Source of the DNA: Gordionus sp. m RMFG-2023
Taxonomy: Eukaryota > Nematomorpha > Gordioida > Chordodea > Parachordodidae
Direction: 5' to 3'
NCBI RefSeq assembly: GCF_954871325.1
Contig: NC_088777.1
Location: 43,935,366 to 43,999,365 of the forward strand
DNA length: 64,000 nucleotides
Part shown: positions 23,301 through 36,400 of the stretch, piece by piece
Layout: each line of letters opens with the position of its first letter
Numbering within the stretch: position 1 is the stretch's first letter
Program-made: the position numbers and the translations under genes
The notes under the pieces: generated by a model
Seen by the model: the letters and a program-made list of their open reading frames with translations, nothing else
Databases searched by the model: none
Told to the model about the DNA's origin: nothing

Positions 23301-26300
23301 ATATAATTATTAATAAATCTTGAATGCTGTCACATTTTTCAATTTTTGTTTCTATTTTGATGTAACATTTTACTAACAATAACTCAGTGTGTGTATGGGG
23401 GGGGGGGGTTAAGGCATAATTTGTTGAACATGAAATTAGAATATGACGATTATAACGCGCATTTAACCTGTTTTTGCCTTGTGTGAAATATCAAACCTTT
23501 TAATTTTTTTTTGATTTGGAATTTAATATTTTAATTTAAATATTTTAAATCTTGTTGTTATATTTTATTTATATATTTTTTTTACAATTAACATTTCCGA
23601 TTTTGCTATAAGAATGTTTTAAAAAAACTCAGAACAGGTAAAGTTTTAAATATATAATTTTTCTATATAATAATTTACAAATTTAATTATATTGTATTAT
23701 ATACACTATTTAATTGATAATATAGTAGGTTTTGTTTGGATATTCATTAGTGTCAAATAATTAATTTTATTATTCATGTTCCGATATTGGAATATCGCAA
23801 CTCAAAAGTGTAATAATTATGTTTAAGATTTATTACAATATTGTATAATTTTAAAATTTTAGAATATTATTTGATTAATGAAATAGAAATCACACAAATA
23901 GTTAAAGAATATATTATAATTATTTTTATAACAGATTTATTTAGTCACTAAAACATTGAAAAATTGGTAGTAATATTGAGGAAGATTATCAAAGAGCATG
24001 AAATATCTTTAAGCCACCTCGTGGTCAAAATTATAGTGAGGAAAATAGGGTAGTTTTTGGCAGATATAGTTTCAAGTAACCATGTAGCTTGAATTACATT
24101 AATTAAGAGTTTATATTAATGAAATAGATTATCTTACCCATAAAAGAACTAAGCCACTTAGTATTCACTGCTGTAATAAAGGATCACAATATCCCCAATC
24201 TTCAGAAACGATTAAAAATTTGTCTTATCATGTATGATATGAATTTAAATTAATCATAAATTTTATAGTTTTAATTTTATTTCTTGAAATATCGAAAGAC
24301 GCCGTTAGAAAGGGGTTACCAAAATATTTAAATGAATTAAGGAATAAAGATATCCAAAAGTTGAATCTACATTACGCTAAAAAAAATACATGGAGTTAGA
24401 CATTAAATGTGGTGTTAATCTCCCCGAAGAATTCTTTAAAATATATCATATTAGACGCTAATATTTAAAAATTAAATAATTTATATTATTTGAATATAAA
24501 TTGATATTGATTTTAAAAATAAAATAATTTTACAGGTATTCCGATATAGGGACAACAATTTTCTAAAGAACTTAGAGATTTAAAAAAATGTGATACAGTT
24601 TTCTTTTTACACAATTAATAGAAACCATTTTAAAAAATTTAAACTGGGCAAAAACGGGTATATTTTGCTAAAATTTTTAAAGTTTCGATATAATTAAAGC
24701 AAAAATTACAATATATATTTGGATTCTATACTATATATGTGACGAATCCTTATTATTAACAGAAAATTTAGGCGTGCCAAAATAATATATCAAATTTTGT
24801 GATTATATTTGGATTTGATTTTTAAGATTTAAGAAAAGAATTATAATATTTTTTCAAAATTTTAAATATAAAGGTGCTTAAAAAGCCAGAAATGGACTTA
24901 AAATAATAATATTGATCTTATTTACATTAATAAAAATAGATTAAATTTTGATTAATTAAAAAATTTTTTTGATTAGAATTAATTTATATTGTAAAATTTA
25001 ATTATAAAAATGGAAATATTTTTAAAATGATATTGAAAAATTAATCATTTTTTAATATAAACAAAACATTAGGCAGCTGAAGTATGTTTAAATCCTATGG
25101 GCGAGGATGATGATGATTTTCCTATTAACTGGTTAATAGATAGAAATCTTTACGTAAATATAAATAAAATGTTTTCCGTATTGTGTTACTTTAGGTATCA
25201 TACATTTTGATTGATGAAATGCACCAAGTATGCCCACCATTAGTCAAGGATAATTTCTGGGATAAAGAACTACCTCAACTTCCTTATAATCAGGCCACTA
25301 AAAGATTTAAAATTTTCCAGCCATTTGAAGGTTCTGCTGCAAAACTCATGTATAATTAATTTGTGCGTATAGTTCAAACTAATTTATACCATAATAGCAT
25401 TAAATTAAAAGAATCAGCATTTTTATTCACTGATATCATTCCAATAAAACATCATTTTAAAGTACATACTGATATTGAAAGTGATAAAACGACAAAGAAT
25501 AGGTAAATATTATAAGAATATAGAACTTATATCTTTTTTTTGAATACTTATGATTCAAAAACATAGAGAATCTATCAAAACTGTTTTATTTATTAAATTT
25601 TTACCTAAAATAATCTTTATTTCTTTTTCTTAATATCTTTATTTGGGGTTGACACTCCCCGAATTGGTTAAAAAGATTATCCATGGGGTTTCTTGGTCCG
25701 GGGTAAAATCCATCCGAAACACAAAATACAACTTATACAAATTTGAAGGCCTGGCAACTAATTATTTTTTATGAAAAAAAAGACATAAATTTGCTTAAAT
25801 TATCAATTAAAAGCATTTTTAATAAGTCAAAACTATTTATAAGCCCAGCCAGCAGGAATTTTGGACCGAGCTGGGCTTTATATATAATAATATGCATTAT
25901 TATATACTCTTCATTATCAATTTCATTGTTTGGAAACAACCTTTAAAAGCCCATTAATTATTTAGGCTATGCAATGTAAAAATGTGCGCGCATAGTTATT
26001 TTTACTTGCGATTTGAATTGAAAAGTCTATTTTAATATGAAGTAGCAAATTTAAATTTTTTGATTAATATTAAGTTATATGATTCAGTATAATCATAAAA
26101 ACTCAAAAAATTTAAAACATTTGTTTTACTTTTGGTTTTTCTTGTGAGAAAATAATTTAATAAAATTTATAATCCCATCAAAAATGATGGAGAATGCGAA
26201 TTATCTCTTGACTTTTATGATAAATGTTTCCTTTTATTTGAAAATCATACCCAATTTTTATTTTTTTTAGCCCCCCCCCCACCTTTTCCTTCAGGCCAAG

Positions 26301-28201
26301 TCCAACCTATTAGGAATGAAAGTCACACATATCATTATTCTAATTAAATTATTACTAATCACTTATGCCTAATTTTTACATTCTTATTGCTGCTTTAGAC
26401 AGAATTTTAATTCTAGTATGACATAATTTACAATTGCCAAAATAAAATAAAATAAAATTCGAATTTATTCTCTCTGAATGCCATAGTATAAATTAGAATA
26501 TTTCAAAATATGAAATAAAAATAATAAGGGCTGTTTGATGATGGGTATAATCTAAAATTTTTAAAATTATAATAAAAACTGGAAATAAATAGACTATATT
26601 GCATAAGAACTCGTGAGGACATAGCGGTTAATCAGTTGTGGCAAATATTTAGATATATTGTTTAGTTGTGAGTTCGATTGGCTTATTGCACTTCTAATGT
26701 GACAATTTTTCTGTGACACGGCTCTTATTATATATTATTATATTAATATTATAAAAATATAATGAATCAATTCTAATCTAATGGCTTTTATACTCTTCGA
26801 TAGAACCTATCCAATTTTCATATTGAAAAAATTTAGAAAATAATATTTATAAAGTTTATACTTTTGATTTTGTTAACCTTTTTAAGAAATGGAACTAATT
26901 AAAAAGCTAAAATTATTGAGAAACAAACACACTCTACTGGATAGTCCGAAATCGAAAAATAAAAATGATTATAACTAAAAAAATTAAATTTAAACAACTT
27001 TGAAATAAAACTATCTAAAATAATAAAATTAACCTTCATTTTCTAAAAAAAAATGATAACAAATTTCCAATAATTGATATCTTTTTTAATTTTAGCATCA
27101 TTTTAAATTTTAGTTAATTATTGCTCAAAATAGGAAATATTTACAAGTCTTTTGAAAGATAGCTATTCACCTTATTTATAGATAAGAAGGAACGTTTAAA
27201 TATTCTTTAAGATCCAAATTGATTGGTCAACTTTAATTAAATAACGTGTATAATGCGTTTTAAATGTGTCAAATCTTGAGATTTGGTTTAAAAATCTAAA
27301 GCTATTTTTCAAGAGATATATAATTTATACTTTATAAAATATTGCATTCTTATAATTTTATTAAGGGAAACTATAACTATAAAACCCGATATCTTGAAAC
27401 TTCCTGAAAATGCTGCCTCTGAAAAGGGTAATAGTTATATACAATATATAGGGATGAAATAAAAACCTTTTTTTCAAATGTTTTTTAAAAAATTAATTTT
27501 AGATAAGCTGAACCGAACCAAATCTTTTTAAAATTTCCTTAAGGACCGTAACCAACTCTAACCTATATGAATTTCTATATTTAAATATATCATTTTTTTT
27601 AGATTCTAAATTTATACTTTACTAATTTTATTCTTATCCTAGTAAGTTTGTTTAAGTCCTGCTTGGTTTGATTTAATAAAAATGCTAATTTCTAACTAAT
27701 TTCAAAAAATCAAATAAAATAAATGGAATCATTTGATGATACTTTAATAATGCATAGATATTTATAAATTTGCATTTCATTGAACATTTTGCATTGTAAC
27801 ATAACACATGTTAATTAAAATTAGAGAGGATATTAAATATGGAATCGAATTTAGCGGGCCAAGAAAAAGAAGATCTAAAGACTCCTAAAAAATTATCCGA
27901 AGATGTAAATTATCATATTCGAAATTTTTATTTTCTCTTTACAATTATTATGCGAAATATTGGCTATATCCAGGATAGGGAGGGTATATTTTTTTAATGT
28001 TTTCATAAATGCTTTTTATCTTTTCTGTTGGGAGGGAAAGGGACATAATAAATGAGGGAAGGGGTGGACTCCAGCTATGATCCTGAATATATCAATATAT
28101 CAAAATTGTAAGCTTTTGATTTTTTTTATAAAATTTATCTTTTTTTCTAGGATTCATTATTTAGATTTCCTACGGATAAAACTGGAAGCGAAAAATCTTG
28201 A
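17388..28201 (+). CDS. Bestrophin copy A, 12 exons, 455 aa
   Basis: Exons: 17388-17455, 18624-18734, 19327-19466, 19503-19664, 19979-20130, 20172-20249, 22518-22706, 25073-25153, 25195-25349, 25398-25502, 27829-27904, 28151-28201. All phases fit. Bestrophins form pentameric calcium-activated anion channels in membranes. Diagnostic parts are the N-terminus MTVSYS, then WRGS at 24, and the pore neck [10 protein letters not shown] with V76, F80 and F84 (the numbering of human BEST1 I76/F80/F84). RRWW ends at 94, PYPDRL at 106, RRTLMRY follows, then [11 protein letters not shown] and the calcium-clasp acids EDDDDF at 311-316. The S3-S4 loop in exon 7 is about 12 residues longer than in human BEST1. 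The C-terminal tail is short (human BEST1 has 585 residues). Introns 3, 5, 8 and 9 are 36, 41, 41 and 48 nt. Exons 11-12 rest on conservation in the other copies. Confidence 0.93.
20941..21115. mobile_element. Hairpin MITE in bestrophin A intron 6 (ancestral insertion)
   Basis: CGATCCGATTAATG, then GGCCAAAATAATATTATG, is answered on the other side by the inverted ATAATATTATTTTGGCTTAA and a CGGTC-containing end. Related sequence occurs at the same intron position in copy C (about 55735-55905) and, reduced, in copy B (about 38445-38505). The insertion therefore predates the gene duplication. Confidence 0.6.
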
Positions 28202-28323
28202 AAACAATGCTATTTTAAAGCGACCTTGATATTATATGTTTTTAAAGTTAATTTAATCAATGTAAAAATGATAAAGTTTATAGCAAAGTAGTTTATAAGA
28301 ATTATCGTTTTTAAACTTTTTAT

Positions 28324-28329
28324 AATAAA
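28324..28329 (+). promoter_or_regulatory. Candidate polyadenylation signal, bestrophin A
   Basis: AATAAA within TATAATAAATG. The same hexamer in the same context lies about 122 bases after the copy B stop. Confidence 0.45.
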
Positions 28330-29151
28330 TGTAAATACATTTGTTTTGTTGGATGATACAACAATTATTTTACTATTTAACCATTTTACATTATATTCCA
28401 TTTCTTTTAAGTCTCAAATTTATAAAAAATATCCCCATTTTAATGTTTTACATTTATTTTTTCAAAATAATGTGACATAATTAGAAAACGCTAAATCATA
28501 TAACCAGTAATGTCTGTAATTACAAATTGTCAGAAATTTATGAGAAATTATATAAGTAAATAATTTTTAAAAATAGGTTTTTCAAAAAAAAATTTGAGTG
28601 GAAACCGTTTAAATGCGAAGTGTTAGGGAATTATTTGCGAATTTACTTGCATTTATGGTTTTCTTAGCTTTATAAATAAGCTAAGTTAGTTTATAAGAAT
28701 TCTACTTTATTTTTGTCCTCATAAAAATTGTTTTTTTATACCAATTTTATTCTTTAATAATTACATTACCTCGTCATCCAAATTCGCTTCACAACTTAAT
28801 CAATACAAGAGTGTGATAAAACATGAAATCAAAATTACCTGAAAAAAAATATCCATCTCTTTAATTGCTAATGACTCAATAAATATTTCTTTGATTTCGC
28901 ATTTTTTAATTGTTTTTTAAAACAGATGGTCAATAATTTTATAAAAAAAAATAGGCCATATTCATTAACATTTTTCAAAATATCAAAGCATTTTCATCAT
29001 TATATTTAGCAAATAAGATTTTCATACTAAATTAAATTTAATTAAAACTTACAAATTTATCTTTTTTTATGTAATAATTTTAATTATTAATAAACTTGAA
29101 TAGTTCACAACATAATTTAGAAGTTTTGATCAAATATGATTCACTGTATCC

Positions 29152-29270
29152 GATATTATTTGATCGATATTATTTGATCGATATTATTTGATCGATATTA
29201 TTTGATCGATATTATTTGATCGATATTATTTGATCGATATTATTTGATCAATATTATTTGATCGATATTA
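29152..29270. repeat. 14-bp minisatellite, 8.5 units
   Basis: Unit GATATTATTTGATC repeated eight times, with one base change in the eighth unit, plus half a unit. Joined units create TGATCGATAT at each junction. The matching place in unit B (near 47680-47710) shows no array, so it expanded after the duplication or was lost from B. Confidence 0.95.
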
Positions 29271-29781
29271 ATATAAAAGGGATTTTAAAACTTTCGCATT
29301 TATCAGATAATAATATATAACAAGTTTAAAACAATATTTTCAAAATGACGCATTATTTTTTATATTTAGGAATATTCCATAATTAAATATGTTTCAACGA
29401 TATATATAAATCATTGTTCTGGAAGGGAGTACAGTTTGATCTTCTGAAATCTACCTCCAAGGAAATCTTAGGGTTAGGATTAAAAATAGAATTGAATAGG
29501 TTTAATCTATTCAAAATGGGTGCATTTTAATAAAATTAAGAGCCTTGTATTTTAATAAAATTACTATTGTTAAATGACATCATATATCATTAGTTGAAAT
29601 TTATAAGATATGTTAATTTTACACATACTATAATATGCATTTAGGCAAATTTTTTAAAATTCTTAAGCGCATTCAACAGATTATTATGCTATTTTCCAAA
29701 TTTATTTAGCAGATTAATTTTTTTAAATTTAAAAAATCTGGTTTTTTCGGGTAAATTTTTCAACGTTTTTAAAGTTCTCAC

Positions 29782-32072
29782 TAGGGGAGACCGGGGTAAA
29801 ACGATAGGCATTTTGCATATTTACCATAAAAATTTTAAACAAGAGTCAAACACAATAAATTATAGATCAATGTGTAGCCCCATCCCTCTTCTACAAGATA
29901 AAAAAAAGTGTAGCCCTCTATCTATAATATTTTAGGAGCTATAATTAGTTATGTAAAACTACTCATTAGGGTAAAATGGATAAGTACTAGGGTAAAGTGG
30001 TTAAAATAATATTTGACACATATTTATTGTTTTATTTAACAAATATTACAAATTTAAGATTTATTTATGATTTTTATTTAAAAACTAATCAATACAATAA
30101 GGACATGTAAAATAATTATCATAATTAGCACATTTAGAATGTGCTCATTCAAGGCACATTGTACATTTTAGCCATTCATCGCCCTCGCGACTATTTTTAT
30201 AGTTTTTATTACAAATAACACATAAACAATTATTTTTTGATATCCTTTTTTTTCTCTGAATTAATAATTTTTTTTTAATATTTCATTCTTTTTTTTAGAT
30301 ATTTTATCCGATGAAATATTGAATAATTTTGGAATAGGTATTATAGATGAAGGATTGAATACTTTATTATAATTTTTTGAGCATGATGGTAACATATCAT
30401 GATAAGGTTCATCAATATCATCTGGAACATTTTCGTTCAATAATATAGATAAATCACTATCATTATTTTGAGTCACTGTAAGATTTTGAGTCACTGTAAT
30501 ATTTTCATCATTATTTTCAAATTCAATATTTGAGCTAGCATTTGAATTATTAAAGCAGATATAATCTTGTTCTGTAAATATATTTGGGTTTAAAGGAAAT
30601 ATGCCACATGCTAACAACCCATTTAATATATTATTTGGTGTCACTGCCCTTGGTATTTCATTTTTTAACACTCCTGGAATATCATAAATCTGAAATTGTT
30701 GCCCACATGATTTCTCATCCATGTGTCAATAGCTCCATTATAAAACTTTTTCAATGGCCCATAAACTGCTTTGTCTAATGGTTGGAGTTTATGCGAGCAA
30801 TGTGGTGGAAGTGTTAGAATAACAATCCCATTGGAGCGACAATAGTTTATAACGGAAATTGAACAATGAGAGCTATGGTTATCTAAGATTAATAAGACAT
30901 TTTTCTCATTGGATGCACTAGAATATTTTTTAAAGTGTTCCAAAAAAGATAAAAATTCCTCCTCTTGCATCCAACCCGATGCGTTTCCCACACCCTTAGA
31001 TCCAATAGGCCCATCACGAATAAAGTGATCTTTGTATCGTTTTCTTGGAAAAATAAAAAATGGTGGAATGCTATGGCCTATAGCATTGATGGCTAAACAT
31101 ATTGTAACTAACGTTCCTCTTTCTCCTGACGTTATAGAGCCGACTTGTTTGGCACCCTTCTGTGCTATAATTTTTGCAGGAGTTTGAACGGTGGTGAAAC
31201 CACTTTTATCTGCATTTCATATATTATGTGGTTCAAAGTTATAAGAATTATATAGCTTAATTAAATTTTCAAAAAATTTATTGACATTTGTGGGATTGAA
31301 GCCATATGCTCTTGCTAGACTAGTAGCTTCAGGGGTACGAATCGAAAGTTGGGAATGTCGTTTTCTAAACCCCATAAACCAGTCCTCTCCAGCCATACCA
31401 TTAGTTGTCCAGCTTTCTGGGAAAGATTTGCCATATTCTTTAGCAAGCTGATATGCAAATCCTCTTATCTTGTTTATTTATAAAATAAAACAATTTCATT
31501 TTAATAATTAACAATACCAGTTCCATAGAGTTAAAATGATATATAATTAATTAAATAAATTGAATTAATTTCATAATTTTAATAATGCTCAATTGGTAAC
31601 TTTAATATTAAATATCAATATTTATTTGATTATAATAAATTAATGAATGAAAAATTTAATGTGAATAATTTTATATTTTAACCGTTTTACCCATAACAGC
31701 TTTACCCCTAGGTGACATATATTATATATATCGTTATTGCGTGACTTCTAATATAGCTAAAGATGTCAGATAATTTTTATTTTATAGTTAATACATTAAG
31801 GAACATGTGTGCCAAATTTTGAATCCTGAGGATATGTAAATTTTACTAAAAGCAAAATATACTAGAGATTGATTTTTATATTTTTTGGGTAAAAAACAGT
31901 TTTTTGACAAAATATATAAAACCAGGTAAGTTTTTTAAAAGATGAACATAGGTAAGAAATTAGATATAAAAATACATCTTCACACCAAATTTAAGGTCTT
32001 TATACTCAATGGTTAAAAAGTTATTCGCGTTAACATTGTTACCCCGTCAATCGCTTTACCCCGGTCTCCCTA
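29782..32072 (-). mobile_element. pogo/Tigger-type DNA transposon in unit A
   Basis: Terminal inverted repeats: GGGAGACCGGGGTAAAACGA at the left end and the inverse of GGGAGACCGGGGTAAAGCGA at the right, one mismatch over 20 bases. TA dinucleotides flank both sides (29782-29783 and 32071-32072), the target duplication of the Tc1/mariner/pogo group. Unit B has the uninterrupted site (GTTCTCACTATATAT, TA at 48224-48225). Length is about 2.29 kb. It carries one transposase gene on the minus strand. Confidence 0.95.
30261..31474 (-). pseudogene. pogo/Tigger-like DDE transposase, disrupted
   Basis: Minus-strand order: KIRGFAYQLAKEYGKSF, then GEDWFMGFRKRHSQLSIRTP (end of the DNA-binding part), then NADKSGFTTVQTP (first catalytic Asp). 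GERGTLVTICLAINAIGHSI follows, then LLILDNHSSHCS (second Asp), then LPPHCSHKLQPLDKAVYGPL (third Asp). The C-terminal part has TPNNILNGLLACGIFPLNP and NPNIFTEQDY. This is the DDE_1 family (pogo, Tigger, jerky). All three acidic residues remain. An in-frame TGA lies just before NADKSG, and the frame changes near 30700 between the two ORFs (30991-30665 and 30722-30261). The N-terminal CENP-B-like helix-turn-helix is not visible upstream; it may be lost or lie beyond an intron. Confidence 0.88.
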
Positions 32073-32235
32073 CGTTCAAACATTTTTTTATTACACATGT
32101 TTAATAAGATTGTGTAATAATACACAACATCAAAAATGTCATTTAAAACCGTTATTGTTTATTAAAAAAGCTAATCATCCATCTCTATAATGTAATTCGC
32201 GGTCCCCTTCAATATCTCTTTCCATTTTATATTAT

Positions 32236-33344
32236 TCATACAATCTATGTCTACCATTTCTATAAATTGAAATTCAATATTCTCTTCCTTTCGCCATTTC
32301 TACTGATACAGTTTCATAGGAGATGTATTTCGATATATTTTTAATAGGACTAGGCCATTAATTATTAATTATCTAGAAGTTGCCCTTGAGTAACTATTCA
32401 TTCAACTTAGTAAAGAATGACCTCTTATTTGGGTTATAGATAGGGTCGTAATATCATCAACCAATTTTTATCATTTGTATTAAGGCTTAATTAAAGTTTA
32501 TATAAAATTTCTCAACGCCATGCCATTTTAAGTAATGAGATTAAATTTAATCATATTTTATACATAGGGGTGGGGGGGGGGGGCTCTTCGCAAATTAGAA
32601 TGTTCTTTTGAATATCATTTTATGTTCCTCCCAATATATTAGAGGTCTTCAAAACTCTCCAATTCCTTATAATTTTATGAAAAATTTACCCGCCTTAGCC
32701 AGACTCGATATAATTAAAATATTTTTTAACTATCTGGCACTTATATTTTTTACTAACCTGGCATGTTAAATTTCTAAAATAAGTCAGCCTAGATGTTGGA
32801 TTGAGGAGCAACAACCGATTGTAGAACCTCTACCCAAGTAATATTTTGCTATTATTGAAACACCATCATAGTGATTCCTAAGAGATGTGATTAGAATAAT
32901 TTTGTATTTTTATATATTTACATATTTTTACGATGATATAATATATTTCATGGTATATTTTAAAATAGTCTAAGAATAATATATAAAGTTTGTATTAAAA
33001 TTGTTTAATCTTATTTTCTTAAATTTTTTCTAATTTTTTTAAATATTCTTTTATCTTGTATAAAAATATAAGATTATTTAAATATAGAAATTAATTTTTA
33101 TTATTACTTAAAATAAAAGACATATGTTATATTTAGTTTCAATAAATTAAATCAAAAATTTTAATTTTACATAAAAAATTCAATATAAAATTGATAAATT
33201 TAGATATATTTAATAAAATTTCCAAGGCCCGACCCGGCTCGAAATTTTTTTAAAAATATTAGGCTCGGTCCGGCCCAAACCCGATTATTTTAAATAAAAT
33301 TAGGCCCGAGCTTAACTTTGCAGATCTCTAATAAGAGTTAGCTA
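32236..33344. other. Spacer between units A and B
   Basis: No gene seen. It contains a G run (32572-32583). Around 33220-33330 there is a GC-richer block of GGCCCGACCCGGCTCG-type motifs ending TTTGCAGATCTCTAAT, like the end of the hAT MITE at 16010-16750. This block directly precedes the start of unit B. Confidence 0.45.
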
Positions 33345-33455
33345 GCATAAAGTAAATTTAATCAAAATAAAAATTATCAAAATTAATAAGATTAAAATAA
33401 TTATATTAGAATATTTGATTCGATAAATAATTTTAATTCTGAAAGCATATTTTGT

Positions 33456-36400
33456 ATGACTGTTTCTTATTCAGCTGATTTTGCAACTAGCAATTTTTCT
33501 ATATTTTTTCGAGTACTATGGAAGTAAAATTTTTTTTTATTCAATTGCAAATATATTTTTAGCTTTTATATAATAAAATTTTTTATTAAACAAATATTTT
33601 ATTATTTGTAGGATATTTTTTCCACTATCTCCCCCTATTGAGAACCTTTATATTAAATGCCATAAGGCTATAGGAGAATTTGTCTTATAATCAATAATCC
33701 TTATTTCACCATCCTATTCCTTCTTTGGAAAAATTTTTTAATCAAGCTAAACAAAAAATATCCATCTTAAAAGATTAGGGCCGATAGTGGATAAAATCAT
33801 GGTCTGTTCTCGACGGTTAGAATGAACTGATAAAGAGATTTCTTATAATAGAAGAATGAAAACATCCGAAATCTATGTGCAACAGATACTAAATAAATAC
33901 TTCAATAGGCTGACTAAAAATTTTTACTTATAAAATTTTATTACTGTTTGTGATATATTTAAATCATATAGTGCGTTGACTAAGATTTACATAAATTATG
34001 GCAGGAAGCTAACCTATCCAATTTCCCTTTTCTCATTTCCCGTGTTTTTATAGGTTTTAAATATCAGAATTAATTACCTAAAATGATTTCAAACGGTTTT
34101 CTAGTTATAAAAATAAAAATTAATTTATATCTTTTTAGCCTATAAAATTAGATATCTAGTAATTAAAGTTTATTGTTTATAGAATTATGTTCGTAAATTT
34201 TAAGAATATAATAAATTAAAAATTATATAAATTGCTTTCTAAAGAACTTTGAATCGAAACTAGAACATTGAATCATAACTGAAAGAATCTAGAAACTCAC
34301 TCTCTAAAAAATATACAGGGAAACTTGAATCAGACATTTTAAAATTACCAGTAAAAGGGAGGTTATTTATAATTAAAACATAAACTAGTTTAACTTATTG
34401 CTTTAACAGGGATTGAAATTTACATAACAAAACCCACTTTAAAAATTTTTAGGAATTAAGAGCGGAAATTGATTTACTTTGAAAATATTAAAAACCAGAG
34501 CCTCTTTAGTCCAGGCTCATAGTCTAGGTTAAACTTGGTCATATCAAGCGAAATTTACAATCGGTCTCGGGGTCCACCTAGATTTTATTTAAAAAATACA
34601 TCAATTTTTTTTTAATTTAAAAGAGAAATGCCAATTTGTTTTTTACATTAAAAAAATATAAATAGATGGAGAGGTAGCGTGTATTCACTGATCTGGAAAT
34701 GTTTGTTTGTTTTTCTATTATTTTATGTGCTTTTATATGCTATTTTTGTGAATCTATTATCCCAAAACCAAAAGAGGTAAATTCAATATGAAATTTGTTA
34801 AATTTAAAATTAAAGATTTAGGTTAACTCAGGAAAGCTGATTTATTTAAATTTCTATTAGGCTTTTTATAATCACATGGCCTGTCAGATTTTTTAGGTAA
34901 TTAAAAAAAATTTTTTTATTTGAAACCAATTTCTAATATTAATCCTAACTCATATACCTTCCTTGAAATCCCACTTCTTGTTTTAATTTATCTATATTTA
35001 TTTTATTATATATTTCATCTAATATAAAACATTTATATCAGATGAACATTCCTTGAGTTAGCTATTATTCAACCAAACAAAATATGCTAAAAAAAATATT
35101 AATAATATTTTAATTTAATTAAATGATTAATATAAATAAGCGAGAAAAATGTTGATTAGGTTGTGTCCAAAATACAAAAAAATTTGATTCGCTAACTTTT
35201 GAAACTTTTTTGAAGAAGGAATAAGTTTTTTTTAATATCAAAATAGAAACATGTTCAAAATATAATTCTGGAATATTTTTATAAATTTAACATACCCATA
35301 TAACTAAAATTTTAAAACTTTTTGAATTTTATGAAAAATATTTAGGACATAGCCTAATATAATTTTATTCGGTTAAAAATTAGAGTTTTTATGGAAGTAT
35401 CTGGAAAAGCTGAAAAATTATTAGATGTCGTTCCATTTTCGTTTATATTAGGATTTTACACTGATGTTGTCTTGTTTCGATGGTGGAGATATTTTAGCAG
35501 TATACCTTACCCTGATAGATTAGGTATTTTATTTTCGATAAATATAATATTATATCTCGATTAAATAAAGCCTTTTTAATATCCACACATATCCATGGCA
35601 CGGAAGAGAGAGCAAGACTTATAAGGAGAACATTAATGAGATATATTAATTTGACATTTATAAACGTATTCAGAAATTTGGCAATTTCCACAAGAAAAAG
35701 ATTTCCTACATTAGATCATTTAGTCGTATCCGGTTTACATAAAATTTCCATATATTTTTATATCCTATTATTCATTCCAAATTTATAATAAAAAAAGTAA
35801 TTGTAAGGGTTAAATAGCTTCGCAAGCAGATATCAGATACTAGGTTTTAAAATGCTTAAATATTGTTTCATGTAGGGTGGGATTAAATTTTTTTTATAAA
35901 TGAACCATATTTTAAATTGTGAATCAGAAAGCAGTAAAGCCCAGGGAGTCGGAATTATAATTATTGACGTAAAATATAATGATAAATTAAATGTTAGCAC
36001 GTCATGACCTTTAAACCCAATAATGAAAAAAAAATATATTGATTGTCTTTGAACATATCAATAGTAACCTGCAGGTCTGTTATTATTAAATTTACGTCAA
36101 ATAAGATTTCGCCCTGCTTATCTAAGTTTTTGGCTTCTTGGAATTTTTATTATATTATATTTTCAGTGAGAATCTGCCATGAGCTGTTTAGGTTTAATTT
36201 ATTTATTTATATTTGAGATTTCTTCTATGAAATAGCGGGTTAAAATATATTTTCATCTATCAAATCCTTGCAAATATTTAATATTTTATAATCAACCGAA
36301 TAATTTCGAGAAAATATTGATAACATTTATTTATTTAATGAATCAATTACAATCATTATTTCTTAATTATACAAAAAATTAATAAATTTTATTTTTACAA

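Larger units (their letters stand above)
28202..29781. other. 3' flank of bestrophin A
   Basis: Collinear with 46403-48223 of unit B but without its pyrimidine microsatellite. No further exon seen. AATAAA at 28324-28329, 123 bases after the stop, has an equivalent at 46524-46529 in copy B and is the best polyadenylation signal candidate. Confidence 0.5.
17265..32235 (+). repeat. Segmental duplication unit A
   Basis: Sequence from about 17265 to 32235 is collinear with about 33345-48400 (unit B), and its gene portion with 51820-64000 (unit C). It covers about 120 bp of 5' flank, the whole bestrophin gene with introns, and about 1.7 kb of 3' flank not counting the pogo insertion. Edges are judged by eye from where similarity starts and stops, and could be off by tens of bases. 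Confidence 0.85.

Noticed and set aside
25357-25359. TAA as the true end of bestrophin A
   Set aside because: A GT..AG intron of 48 nt just before it leads into exon 10, whose frame and length (105 bp) are conserved in all three copies.
26615-26700. tRNA- or SINE-like phrase (ACATAGCGGTTAATC ... GAGTTCGATTGGC)
   Set aside because: It resembles box A and box B of a tRNA-derived SINE, but no cloverleaf forms convincingly, no tail or target duplication is seen, and only one copy was noticed.
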